Origin: [Clostridium] polysaccharolyticum | GTDB lineage: Bacteria > Bacillota > Clostridia > Lachnospirales > Lachnospiraceae | Assembly (NCBI RefSeq): GCF_900111595.1 | Contig: NZ_FOHN01000014.1 | Span: 1-64,000 of the forward strand | Direction: 5' to 3' | DNA length: 64,000 nucleotides | In this document: one piece after another, positions 18,737-26,588 of the stretch | Numbering within the stretch: position 1 is the stretch's first letter | Layout of the letters: every line of letters begins with the position of its first letter | Made by a program: the position numbers and the translations under genes | Notes under the pieces: generated by a model | Told to the model about the DNA's origin: nothing | Databases searched by the model: none | What the model saw: the letters and a program-made list of their open reading frames with translations, nothing else

Positions 18737-18766
18737 GAATATTTTTCTGCTTCGTAAGCCATATTA
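18737..18766 (+). promoter_or_regulatory. Sigma-G-like forespore promoter of the germination operon
   Basis: GAATA (18737-18741) and CATATTA (18760-18766) separated by 18 bases fit the sigma-G pattern (GHATR, 17-18 bases, CATnnTA). It stands 35 bases before the gerA-type start codon. Germinant receptor operons are known sigma-G targets. Confidence 0.6.
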
Positions 18767-18800
18767 ACATGTAGACTTTTCATTTTACATGGAGGATATT

Positions 18801-20261
18801 ATGAATCACATAATTCATTCTACAGTGCTAAAACAGTTATACCAGAAGAGTACTGATGTACTCATAAGACCGATTGAAATTACGGGGCAGAATGCTCTAT
18901 CAGTCTCTATCTTCTGTGTGGATGGGCTTGTGAACTCACAAGTTCTTGATTTAACTATACTTAAGCCTATCGCCACAGAAGAGGAACTAAAAAAATGCAA
19001 AAACCAGATGGATCTCGCCAATTATTTATTGAACAACGGTGGCGGCTACCATGCTTTTGCTTCTTTTGTCACTGATTTTGACCAGTTAAACACAATGGTT
19101 ATGAGTGGTATGGCTGCTATTATTTTAGATGATATACAGGCCGCTGTTGTATATGATGTCAGAACCTTTGACAAACGTTCCGTATCGGAACCATCGGAAG
19201 AAGGAACAATGAAGGGAGCAAAAGACTCCTTTATTGAAGTATTACGAACAAATACTGCACTGATTCGCCGAAGAATCCGTTCTCCGTACTTAACAATTGA
19301 ACAGATGTATGTGGGAAGGCTTTCCCGCACTGATGTTGCACTTGTGTACATGAATAACATCTGTAACATGAATCTGGTGGACCAAATCCGTAAGAAATTA
19401 CAATCCATTGATATTGATAATATTTGTACTTCTTCTTTTATTGAGGAATTTATTTCAGAGAATAAAAATTCCCTTATGCCGCAAGTTATGTACACACAGC
19501 GGCCAGATCGATGCTGTTCGAATTTAACTGACGGACGAATTGTTCTGGTCGTGGATGGCATTCCATATGTCTATGTACTGCCTTGCCAGTTCCCAATGTT
19601 ATTGCAATCCTCTGAAGATTATGCAGAAAGTTTTTTAGCAGGCTCTACTCTTCGCTGTCTAAGATACATTACTTTATTTGTATCTTTGCTCCTGCCTGCT
19701 TTTTATATAGCAGTCACCACATTCCATGTGCATCTGCTACCGTTGCCAGCACTTTTATCTATTCAGAAAGCAAAGATTAATGTCCCCTTTACGTCGTGCA
19801 TTGAAGTACTAGGATTACTGCTGGCATTTGAGATTTTAATTGAAGCTGGACTTCGGCTGCCGAAAAATATAGGTTCCGCAATGTCCATCGTTGGTGGACT
19901 AGTCGTCGGTCAGGCTGCAGTAGCTGCCAATATTATTTCACCAGTCGTGGTCATCATTATCGCCCTAGCAGGAATTGCTGGATTTACCATACCAAATCAG
20001 GATTTATCCATTGCACTTCGAATTTCCCGATTTGGATTAGCATTACTTTCGTCTTTTGCTGGCTTCTACGGTCTGATGATTGGTTTTTTATTTCTTGTTA
20101 CACATCTATGTAGCTTAGATAATAATGGGGTCCCTTATATGGCACCATTTGTAGAAACAGACAAAGCCGATTTACAAGATACGATTCTTCGATATCCTGT
20201 AGAGAATTTCAAGTATCGGCCAGAAGGCATTGCACCTCAAAATACACGAAAACAAAAGTAA
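18801..20261 (+). CDS. Spore germination protein, GerA (A subunit) family
   Basis: A 486-residue A subunit of a GerA-type germinant receptor in the spore inner membrane. I start at the second ATG (18801) because GGAGG lies seven bases before it. A hydrophilic N-terminal half (about 1-275) contains the family marks RRRIRSPYLTIEQMYVGRLSRTDVALVY and the GRIVLVVDGIPYVYVLPCQF stretch. About five membrane helices follow, with PLPALLSIQ and an EILIEAGLRLPKNIGSAMSIVGGLVVGQAAV block. The subunit senses small nutrients together with B and C proteins and triggers germination. It is the first gene of an A-C-B operon; the next gene starts ten bases after its stop. Confidence 0.95.
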   Translation: MNHIIHSTVLKQLYQKSTDVLIRPIEITGQNALSVSIFCVDGLVNSQVLDLTILKPIATEEELKKCKNQMDLANYLLNNGGGYHAFASFVTDFDQLNTMVMSGMAAIILDDIQAAVVYDVRTFDKRSVSEPSEEGTMKGAKDSFIEVLRTNTALIRRRIRSPYLTIEQMYVGRLSRTDVALVYMNNICNMNLVDQIRKKLQSIDIDNICTSSFIEEFISENKNSLMPQVMYTQRPDRCCSNLTDGRIVLVVDGIPYVYVLPCQFPMLLQSSEDYAESFLAGSTLRCLRYITLFVSLLLPAFYIAVTTFHVHLLPLPALLSIQKAKINVPFTSCIEVLGLLLAFEILIEAGLRLPKNIGSAMSIVGGLVVGQAAVAANIISPVVVIIIALAGIAGFTIPNQDLSIALRISRFGLALLSSFAGFYGLMIGFLFLVTHLCSLDNNGVPYMAPFVETDKADLQDTILRYPVENFKYRPEGIAPQNTRKQK

Positions 20262-20271
20262 GGAGACTATT

Positions 20272-21399
20272 ATGGAACCTAGAAAACGAAAGGCATCCTA
20301 TCACATTTTCCTTTGGATTGCCATTCCTCTTATCCTATATATTAGCTACGTTCAGATAAACCGTTCCGAAGTGAATGATATTCATTTTGTTGAAGTATTA
20401 TGTATTGACCAGCAAGATGATACCTATACCATTACTGCTCTATATGACAATGCAGGAAGCAAAAATAACGATGGCCTTCAGTCTATAGAAGGCACTGGTG
20501 ATTCTGTCTATACTGCCTATACGGATATGTCACGAAAAAATTCCAAAGACATTTCCCTTGACCATGCAGACTATTTTCTAATCAGTGAGAATACTGCGAA
20601 AAAAGGGCTTCCTGACTGCCTGGACTTTATCTCTAGAGAGCCAGATCTGAAAACCAATGCCAATATTTTCATTGTACAGTCTGATAATACGAATAAACTT
20701 TTAAAAGATGCTATGGAAGAAGATTTTACCCCTTCCGAAACATTAAATGCCATATCCCAAAAAGAAACCAACAACTTAAAAAAGCCTAATAATACTTTGT
20801 TACAAGTTTTAAACAGTATGGATCATTCCTATAATAATCTTTTGATTCCTTATCTGGTGTATGACAATAATACTATGTATTTAGAAGGTTATTCTACCTT
20901 TAAGAACCAGAAACTATATGGTTTTCTTGATTACAATACTTCTTTGGCAGTGGATTTTTTCCGCAACAATTTACGCACTTACCCTCTTGAACTTTCAAGA
21001 AACTTAAATGTAGAATTATCCAATATAAACGTCACTCCTCATGTATCTTTAAAGAATGATTCGCTATTTTTGAAATTAATAGTAAAATCTGACTCTCAAA
21101 TCAAGGAGGCATCAGATGCTATCGACATATTCAATCCCGATACACTCTCTAAAATGAATGATCTGGAGAAATACCGCCTTATCGAACAGTTAAGCAAAAT
21201 CATTCGTATCTCTAAGAGGTATCACCTTGATTTACTTAATATTGGCTCGACATTGGAGAAGCAAACCCAAAGTACAAAGCTTAAAAAAAACTGGGAAACG
21301 TATATAGAAAATCTTGATATTTCCTTATCTGTTCAATCTGCCACTGCAAAGACCTATACAATTGACACAGATAAGCAGAAGAAAACAAATTTATCTTAA
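20272..21399 (+). CDS. Spore germination protein, GerC (C subunit) family, without lipobox
   Basis: A 375-residue protein starting at ATG 20272 behind AAGGAG (ten bases). A single N-terminal hydrophobic helix (about 10-26) is followed by a hydrophilic domain on the outer face of the spore inner membrane. GerC-type proteins normally carry a lipoprotein signal with a Cys after the helix; here the helix ends ILYISYVQINR with no cysteine, so it should be membrane-anchored by the helix itself. Position between A and B subunits and the LDHADYFLISENTAKKGLPD segment (typical late beta-alpha block in this family) support the call. It is more diverged than its neighbours. Confidence 0.85.
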   Translation: MEPRKRKASYHIFLWIAIPLILYISYVQINRSEVNDIHFVEVLCIDQQDDTYTITALYDNAGSKNNDGLQSIEGTGDSVYTAYTDMSRKNSKDISLDHADYFLISENTAKKGLPDCLDFISREPDLKTNANIFIVQSDNTNKLLKDAMEEDFTPSETLNAISQKETNNLKKPNNTLLQVLNSMDHSYNNLLIPYLVYDNNTMYLEGYSTFKNQKLYGFLDYNTSLAVDFFRNNLRTYPLELSRNLNVELSNINVTPHVSLKNDSLFLKLIVKSDSQIKEASDAIDIFNPDTLSKMNDLEKYRLIEQLSKIIRISKRYHLDLLNIGSTLEKQTQSTKLKKNWETYIENLDISLSVQSATAKTYTIDTDKQKKTNLS

Positions 21400-21432
21400 T
21401 GGTTATTTATTGAATGGAAAGGTTGTAATGAA

Positions 21433-22551
21433 ATGAAGTATCAAATCTCTATCAGACAATTTATATTTTTATTTATATTTACGGCAATTACGCCACTATT
21501 TACGTACGTTCCGCAGATTGCAGCACAAAATGCCCAGAACAGTGGTTATATAAGTACTCTGTATTTTGGTGCTATTTTGCTTGTTTACGCAGCTGTGCTT
21601 CTTCGGATTATGAGAGTCTACCCAGACCAGAACTTCTATGAAATACTATCTTCTATGATTGGTTCTGTTCTTTCCCGCTTTCTTTTCTTCTTATATGGCA
21701 TATGGACATTTCTGCTGCTGATTTTTAAGCTAAGTTTCTATAACCTTTTGATACAGGCAACTCTTATGGATAACAGCCGCAACTATATCATTTTGTTTGG
21801 TTTGTTTTTCTTGGTTTTATATGCTGCTTTCAAAGGAACAAAAACCATCTTCCGTGTATCCGAATTATTGTACGGTTTATTAATCTTTTTCCTTATTGTG
21901 CTGCTCATCTTCACATTGCCAAATATCAATAAAGAATTTTTAGCACCTGTTACAAGGGAACAATTACGTTTAAATGTACCGACCCTTTGGACTTTGGCTC
22001 CTATTGGAGGAAATCTGTTCTTTCTTCTGTTTTTCCTGCGTCCAGTTTCTCATGAAAACCAGTACAGTACAGTTAAAAAGAGAGTATTCCAAAGTATATT
22101 TGTATTTTTTCTTATCAGCTATCTGACCGTATTCCTGACAATCGGAATTGCAGGTGCAACCTTAACTAGCCAGTATAGTTACTCCTTTTTTCAAGCAATC
22201 AAATGTATCACCTTTTTAAGCAGTTTAGAACGTTTTGATTCCCTTATTACTTTAATTACTGTAATCTCTGACTTTATCACCATAACCTTTTATCTGCTGC
22301 TTGTAATGAAATGCTTTACTTTAGCTTTCGGAATAGACAATTATAAAGAAATCGCTGTAATTACCCTTACGATTGCCTGTACCATAGCTTGCGTTTTTGA
22401 TGTTCCACAGTATACGTTAGAGCATTATTATCGTGTAAACATAGATCGCATCAGTTTGCTTTTCCAGTATGCTATTCCTGTTATTCTGGGAATTATCTGT
22501 TGCTTTAAGAAGCCTAAGCTTAGCAGGAGGAACATAGTTGGATCGGAATAA
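21433..22551 (+). CDS. Spore germination protein, GerB (B subunit) family
   Basis: A 372-residue membrane protein with ten hydrophobic segments in the amino acid/polyamine permease-like fold of GerB subunits (Spore_permease). The N-terminal ISIRQFIFLFIFTAITPLF and the RVSELLYGLLIFFLIVLLIF helix fit. It should form the ligand-binding membrane core of the receptor with the A subunit. It begins 33 bases after the C subunit gene, with AAAGG in front, and ends the operon; a hairpin lies about 70 bases downstream. The germinant cannot be predicted. Confidence 0.93.
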   Translation: MKYQISIRQFIFLFIFTAITPLFTYVPQIAAQNAQNSGYISTLYFGAILLVYAAVLLRIMRVYPDQNFYEILSSMIGSVLSRFLFFLYGIWTFLLLIFKLSFYNLLIQATLMDNSRNYIILFGLFFLVLYAAFKGTKTIFRVSELLYGLLIFFLIVLLIFTLPNINKEFLAPVTREQLRLNVPTLWTLAPIGGNLFFLLFFLRPVSHENQYSTVKKRVFQSIFVFFLISYLTVFLTIGIAGATLTSQYSYSFFQAIKCITFLSSLERFDSLITLITVISDFITITFYLLLVMKCFTLAFGIDNYKEIAVITLTIACTIACVFDVPQYTLEHYYRVNIDRISLLFQYAIPVILGIICCFKKPKLSRRNIVGSE

Positions 22552-22618
22552 AAGTAAGAATTCTTTCACTTTTGTTAATCATTTTAACATTTTATCAAAA
22601 TCTATTTTCAGATAGAAA

Positions 22619-22665
22619 AATATAAGGAAAGGAATTGTTGTATTTTTACAGTTCCTTTCCCTTAT
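22619..22665. terminator. Terminator between gerB and the Pro/Arg-repeat gene
   Basis: Stem ATAAGG-AAAGGAA... / TTCCTTT-C-CCTTAT around an 11-base loop. The minus strand leaves the stem into TATATTTTTC, so it mainly serves the Pro/Arg-repeat gene and may also end the convergent ger operon. Confidence 0.65.
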
Positions 22666-22678
22666 AATCTCACACTAT

Positions 22679-23197
22679 TCAAAAACGAATAATCCTTATC
22701 CAAAAAGCTTCTGCCTGAGGTGGCAGGCTTCTTGTAAATCTTGAAGAAAATCTTGCATTTATAAGCATTCCTTCTCGAAGTCCCCAGACTCCAATCCTTT
22801 GTCCAAACTGGCTGACAATCTGAGTCTCATCGGTTATTACCAGTCGAACGGTCTGACTGCTAGCTTGATTTACAAAATTTCTCACTTCATAAACAATGGT
22901 TACTGTAGAAAACTGTGGTGTAATATCCACATCAATAATTAATGCGTTATCTACTGCCATTATATTTTCCACTGGCTGTGGAATTGGTAATGGAATTGGT
23001 CTTGGTGGCCTTGGTGGTTCTGGTCTTGGTGGCCTTGGTGGTTCTGGCCTTGGTGGCCTTGGTCTTGGTGGTTCCGGTCTTGGTGGCCTTGGTGGTTCTG
23101 GTCTTGGTGGCCTTGGTCTTGGTGGCTGTGGTCTTGATGGTCCACGTCCATTGTCTTGACCACGCCCATTATTTCTTCTGCCGTCTAATTGATCCAT
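22679..23197 (-). CDS. Pro/Arg-repeat protein of unknown function
   Basis: A 172-residue protein. I choose ATG 23195-23197 (MDQLDGRRNNGRG) because GGAG stands six bases upstream; a GTG ten codons earlier is weaker. After a basic, Asn/Gly-rich start, residues about 20-72 are a repeat built from PPRP, PPRPEPPRP and PPRPRPPRP units. The C-terminal 100 residues are beta-rich (DNALIIDVDITPQFSTVTIV, later GQRIGVWGLREGMLINARF and SLPPQAEAF) and recall a small clostridial domain with an LREGMxVxVxH...SIPPQT pattern; I cannot name it. No signal peptide. Its place beside the germination operon hints at a spore role, but that is inference. Confidence 0.75.
   Translation of the reverse strand: MDQLDGRRNNGRGQDNGRGPSRPQPPRPRPPRPEPPRPPRPEPPRPRPPRPEPPRPPRPEPPRPPRPIPLPIPQPVENIMAVDNALIIDVDITPQFSTVTIVYEVRNFVNQASSQTVRLVITDETQIVSQFGQRIGVWGLREGMLINARFSSRFTRSLPPQAEAFWIRIIRF
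22998..23135. repeat. In-gene tandem repeat encoding PPRPEPPRP units
   Basis: Nine- to fifteen-base units (GGTGGCCTTGGTGGTTCTGG and variants on the plus strand) repeated without spacers inside the Pro/Arg gene. The high GC here contrasts with the AT-rich surroundings. Copy number is likely to vary by slippage. Confidence 0.85.
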
Positions 23198-23394
23198 ATG
23201 ACTCTCCATTTCTCCATAGCGATCCACTTTATACTATGCTATGCAGAAAGACTCAAATGTTTCCCCCCTAATACTCTCGTTCTGGAATCCACATAGCAGG
23301 TAAACCTTCTATCAAAATCAATTTAGGTTTTATCCTTTTCCTTCTTTTCATCCAATGAATACCATACGAGACTTAGCAGAATTTAGCAATCAAA

Positions 23395-23439
23395 AAGTTC
23401 CTTATCCCGACATTTTACTGCCAAAAGAATAAGGAACTT
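23395..23439 (-). terminator. Terminator of the lipoprotein gene
   Basis: 11-bp stem AAGTTCCTTAT / ATAAGGAACTT with a 23-base loop; the minus strand continues TTTTTGA. It lies 30 bases after the stop codon. Confidence 0.8.
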
Positions 23440-23469
23440 GCAGAATCATTACCTGCTACGGTTTTACAA

Positions 23470-24735
23470 CTACTTTTTAATTGTAAATCTTACTGTTCTT
23501 ACATTATTTGCTTTGTCTGTTACTCTTATAGAATATTTACCTGGTCTAGAAACTTTGTAACCATTTCTAATTGTATTTCCATTTAAAACAGCTGATTTTA
23601 CACCAGATGCATCGGAGAACTTAATGGTTTTTGTGGAACGGTAAGTCTTTCCATTTGTTACACCTGTAACTTTAGGAAGTACTTTATCAATTACAAAGCT
23701 TACTGTTCTTACATTATTTGCTTTATCTTTTACTGCTAATCTGTATTTGCCTGATTGTCCAGCTTTAACACCGCTCTTAACCGTTTTTCCATTTAAAGCA
23801 GCTGATTTTACACCATACTTATCGGAAAATGTAATTGTTTTTGTAGTGTTGTAGTATTTGCCATTGGAAACCCCCTTCACTGCTGGTGCTGTGTAATCAA
23901 TGCAGAATGCTGCTTTTGTGTAATTTCCTGCAAAATCCCATGCTGTAACGTTTTTCTGTCCTTCTCCGTAGTAGAAGCTTTCTTCGTTACCCATAGGTTT
24001 TCCATTTACAGTTGCTTTCTGAATCCCAACATTATCCAAAAGTGTTACTTCAACATAGTCATTATAATATCCGCCATTTCTAACACCTTTGATTACAGGT
24101 TTTGTCTTATCTGCTGGAAAAGAAGATTTTCCAACTGTAGAAACTTCTAATAACTTGCTATTTAAGCAGTCTTCTAACATCCATGTTGCTGTTTTCTTAT
24201 CGTTTTCTAATTTTGCTTCTTTATCTGCATATTTAATCTCTTCTGGAAACGTGATGGAAATACGTGTGAATTCTTCTTCTTCGTCTTCGTAATCTTCATC
24301 CTCAAGATCATTTCTGCCTAAAGTTCCTTCGTGCACCCCCTGAAAAGAATCTTTTTTTACAGTGCATTTAGCTAATATTGCAGAGCCATACTCACTAGCT
24401 GCAGAACCAAAATAAGCTTTACCAAATGCTTTTTCATCCGTTAAAAGTTTTGCAAGTTCTTCAGGTGCTGTATAATCTACAGACTTTGTAAAATCTACAT
24501 ATTTAGTTCCTTTATATGTTTCTTCAGACTTAGTAAATCCAGCCTTTTCTAATGCAGTAATATAAGCAGAACCACCCATTGCCATGTACACGTCATACTC
24601 CGCCTGATCCATCATTAGTGTAATTGCCATGCTTCCTGTACCATCCGCATTCATTTTAATATCTGCTGCATCTCCACAAGCAGTTAAAAGAACCATACAT
24701 AAAACCATGAGCAAAACGCCCGTTATTTTCTTCAT
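23470..24735 (-). CDS. Lipoprotein with three C-terminal Ig-like repeats
   Basis: A 421-residue exported lipoprotein. The signal peptide ends in the lipobox LLTAC (Cys20). Residues about 21-215 form one domain (starting DIKMNADGTGSMAITLMM, as in the LppM-like or DUF3153-like secreted domains) with an acidic stretch DLEDEDYEDEEEEF. From about 215 on come three repeats of about 65-80 residues, each with a P-x-(I/V)-x-G-V-x-N-G-x-x-Y unit followed by DxxGVxxAxxNG and a KxNxxVTxxDxAxN-like turn. The last two repeats are closely similar (ANNVRTVSFVIDK and ANNVRTVRFTIKK). They look like bacterial Ig-like surface modules. Role unknown; probably a cell-surface or spore-envelope protein. Confidence 0.8.
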   Translation of the reverse strand: MKKITGVLLMVLCMVLLTACGDAADIKMNADGTGSMAITLMMDQAEYDVYMAMGGSAYITALEKAGFTKSEETYKGTKYVDFTKSVDYTAPEELAKLLTDEKAFGKAYFGSAASEYGSAILAKCTVKKDSFQGVHEGTLGRNDLEDEDYEDEEEEFTRISITFPEEIKYADKEAKLENDKKTATWMLEDCLNSKLLEVSTVGKSSFPADKTKPVIKGVRNGGYYNDYVEVTLLDNVGIQKATVNGKPMGNEESFYYGEGQKNVTAWDFAGNYTKAAFCIDYTAPAVKGVSNGKYYNTTKTITFSDKYGVKSAALNGKTVKSGVKAGQSGKYRLAVKDKANNVRTVSFVIDKVLPKVTGVTNGKTYRSTKTIKFSDASGVKSAVLNGNTIRNGYKVSRPGKYSIRVTDKANNVRTVRFTIKK

Positions 24736-24845
24736 TTAGTTTCCCTGCATACACGCATTTTTAATGCTTGCGCGTAAGAAAGTCCCTCCTTTATAATTAT
24801 TTTATAGCAATTGTATCATAACTTTAACAAGATTGGAAATATTTT

Positions 24846-25385
24846 TTACATACATTCTCTTCCTTTTTTTATATCCTTTATTAAAGGTTCTATACTCTCT
24901 CTATTTGTAAAATCAACAGGACAGCGTAAATTTCCAATAAAGCCTTGTGTCTTGCCTTTTCCTGTTTTAGTTGTTTGCATTAGCAATTTAAATAACAGAA
25001 TAATAGCTTTATCAAATATTCCTAGTCTTTCATAATTAAGTCCACCTTTGACATAATAATACCTTAGCTGCCTGCGCTGCTGGCTTGTAAACTGCCTTCT
25101 CCAGATCTTCTCCACTCTCTTGGTATCGGGTTCTTCTAAACCTACCATTAATATGTATATTTTTTTGTGAACCAGATATGTCCAGTTCTTCAGCAGGAAA
25201 TCCATCCCTTTGAGTGCTCCCAGATATACACTTCCCCCAATAATAAGCGTATCATAAGATTCTAAATCACTCAATTTTACATTTTGTATTTCCCTTAATT
25301 CACAATCTAATGCTCTTGAAATCCATTGTGCATATCGTAGCGTATACCCAGTCTTCGAACGAAACAGTACAACTTCCTTACCCAT
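24846..25385 (-). CDS. Flavodoxin-domain protein
   Basis: A 179-residue flavodoxin-like protein. The start MGKEVVLFRSKTGYT is chosen because AAAGG is nine bases upstream; an ATG three codons earlier overlaps that site. The phosphate-binding loop is SKTGYTLRYA (about 8-17), and DTLIIGGSVYLGALKG gives the second FMN loop. The arrangement resembles the HemG-like/Flavodoxin_5 group, often annotated as menaquinone-dependent protoporphyrinogen oxidase, yet no haem genes are near, so a general electron-transfer or oxidoreductase role is safer. The C-terminus has a short hydrophobic helix (AIILLFKLLMQT) and two cysteines. Confidence 0.8.
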   Translation of the reverse strand: MGKEVVLFRSKTGYTLRYAQWISRALDCELREIQNVKLSDLESYDTLIIGGSVYLGALKGMDFLLKNWTYLVHKKIYILMVGLEEPDTKRVEKIWRRQFTSQQRRQLRYYYVKGGLNYERLGIFDKAIILLFKLLMQTTKTGKGKTQGFIGNLRCPVDFTNRESIEPLIKDIKKGRECM

Positions 25386-25519
25386 ATTTTTCATCCTTTC
25401 TTCTTAACGACTACTCTTCTACCCTGTATAAACTTAGTATAGAGGAAGTTATATATTTCGTCAAGAAATGGGATCGTCTCCAGCAAGTATCGGCGATTAG
25501 CAATTGCTATTGGAATTTT

Positions 25520-26401
25520 TTACTCTGATATCGTATATTCAATGAAATTTTTGCGGTACACTGACGGAGCCTCATGGAAACGCTTTTTAAACATTCTGTA
25601 AAAATAAGTCCTGTCATCAAATCCGCATAAATTCACAATCTGATCAATGCTTATATTAGTCGTTAAAATCAGTTTCCGTGCAAGCAGCATCCTGTTTTCT
25701 ATGATATATTCAAAAGGAGTCATGCCCATAATCTCCTTAAAAGTTTTACTAAAAAAATTTTTACTTAATCCACATTGTGCTGCTAAATCATCCAAGGTAA
25801 AATGCTTTTCCAGATTATTGTCTATGTAAGTTTTACATGATAGTATCAGATCATAGTGTCTTAATGCACTTTTGTTTACCTTTAAAATTCCCCCGCTCTG
25901 AATTTCAGAATCTATTCTTTTAAAAATCTCTTTTAACAGCTCTTTCATCGTCTCCTGATTCTCCGTTTTGCTTTCATGAGCCAGTTCCACTACCCTTGCA
26001 AACAATTCTTCAAATTCATCAATCTGCCTTGTAAGATAGTAATCTGGATAATCGTCAAAAAAACCATAATCCTCAATCTGTGTATTGCTATCCGTAACCC
26101 AGTAAGGAATCGTGGTATTATAACAAGTTTCCCGTTCCTGGCTTTTTACTGGATCAAATGCAATTCCATATCCAAAATAGCCAGCAATTCCTTGTGTTTC
26201 AACACCAGGTTTTCTTAAAAAGATATTTCCTCGCATAGTACAGTATTTTTTGCCCGCTGTGGTCATGCTGCCAGCACCACCCGTTATTAATTCCACCTCA
26301 TAAAATCTTGTAATACGTTTTGGATATGGTTTTCCAGGAGGCAAAAACAAAGTTTCTGACTTTGTATTGGTAACATCAACAACAACTGGATTGAAATCCA
26401 T
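25520..26401 (-). CDS. AraC family transcriptional regulator
   Basis: A 293-residue regulator. I start at ATG 26399-26401 (MDFNPVVVDV) behind AGAGGTGG; a longer frame upstream has no ribosome site. The N-terminal half is a cupin-like sensor (PPGKPYPKRITRFYEVELIT, about 23-42) and the C-terminal 100 residues contain two helix-turn-helix motifs: FTLDDLAAQCGLSKNFFSKTFK and ISIDQIVNLCGFDDRTYFYR, the second leading into the AraC signature ending PSVYRK. It lies 187 bases downstream of the GH9 cellulase, with a terminator between. It may control the neighbouring cellulase and mannanase genes in response to a sugar; that target is inferred from position only. Confidence 0.92.
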   Translation of the reverse strand: MDFNPVVVDVTNTKSETLFLPPGKPYPKRITRFYEVELITGGAGSMTTAGKKYCTMRGNIFLRKPGVETQGIAGYFGYGIAFDPVKSQERETCYNTTIPYWVTDSNTQIEDYGFFDDYPDYYLTRQIDEFEELFARVVELAHESKTENQETMKELLKEIFKRIDSEIQSGGILKVNKSALRHYDLILSCKTYIDNNLEKHFTLDDLAAQCGLSKNFFSKTFKEIMGMTPFEYIIENRMLLARKLILTTNISIDQIVNLCGFDDRTYFYRMFKKRFHEAPSVYRKNFIEYTISE

Positions 26402-26521
26402 AGTTATCCACCTCTTGTTCTCTCGTTTTTTTAATCTTGTAAATTCGATTAAATTCTTCGTTTGTGTTACCATTCTAACATTTTTTTCGAATGAAGAAAA
26501 CAGTAATTTCCTAGAACATAG

Positions 26522-26553
26522 AAAAAGCACCTGTCTTTCGACAAATGCCTTTT
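26522..26553 (-). terminator. Terminator of the GH26-GH9 transcript
   Basis: AAAAGGCAtTTGTC-gaaa-GACAggTGCTTTTT on the minus strand: a stem with GAAA loop and a T-run, about 40 bases after the GH9 stop. Confidence 0.8.
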
Positions 26554-26588
26554 CATCACTTATTCAGATATTACTGCGGAAACCTTTT

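Noticed and set aside
22998-23135. CRISPR-like periodic repeat
   Set aside because: Units are short, contiguous and in frame with a protein repeat; there are no unique spacers.
22896-23271. Gly/Leu-rich plus-strand frames opposite the Pro/Arg repeat
   Set aside because: They are the antisense of the coding repeat, lack ribosome sites and have no family resemblance.
23268-23351. 27-codon minus-strand frame containing KLILIEGLP, like a P-loop kinase start
   Set aside because: No ribosome site and it ends before any Walker A glycine/lysine; too little to call even a remnant.
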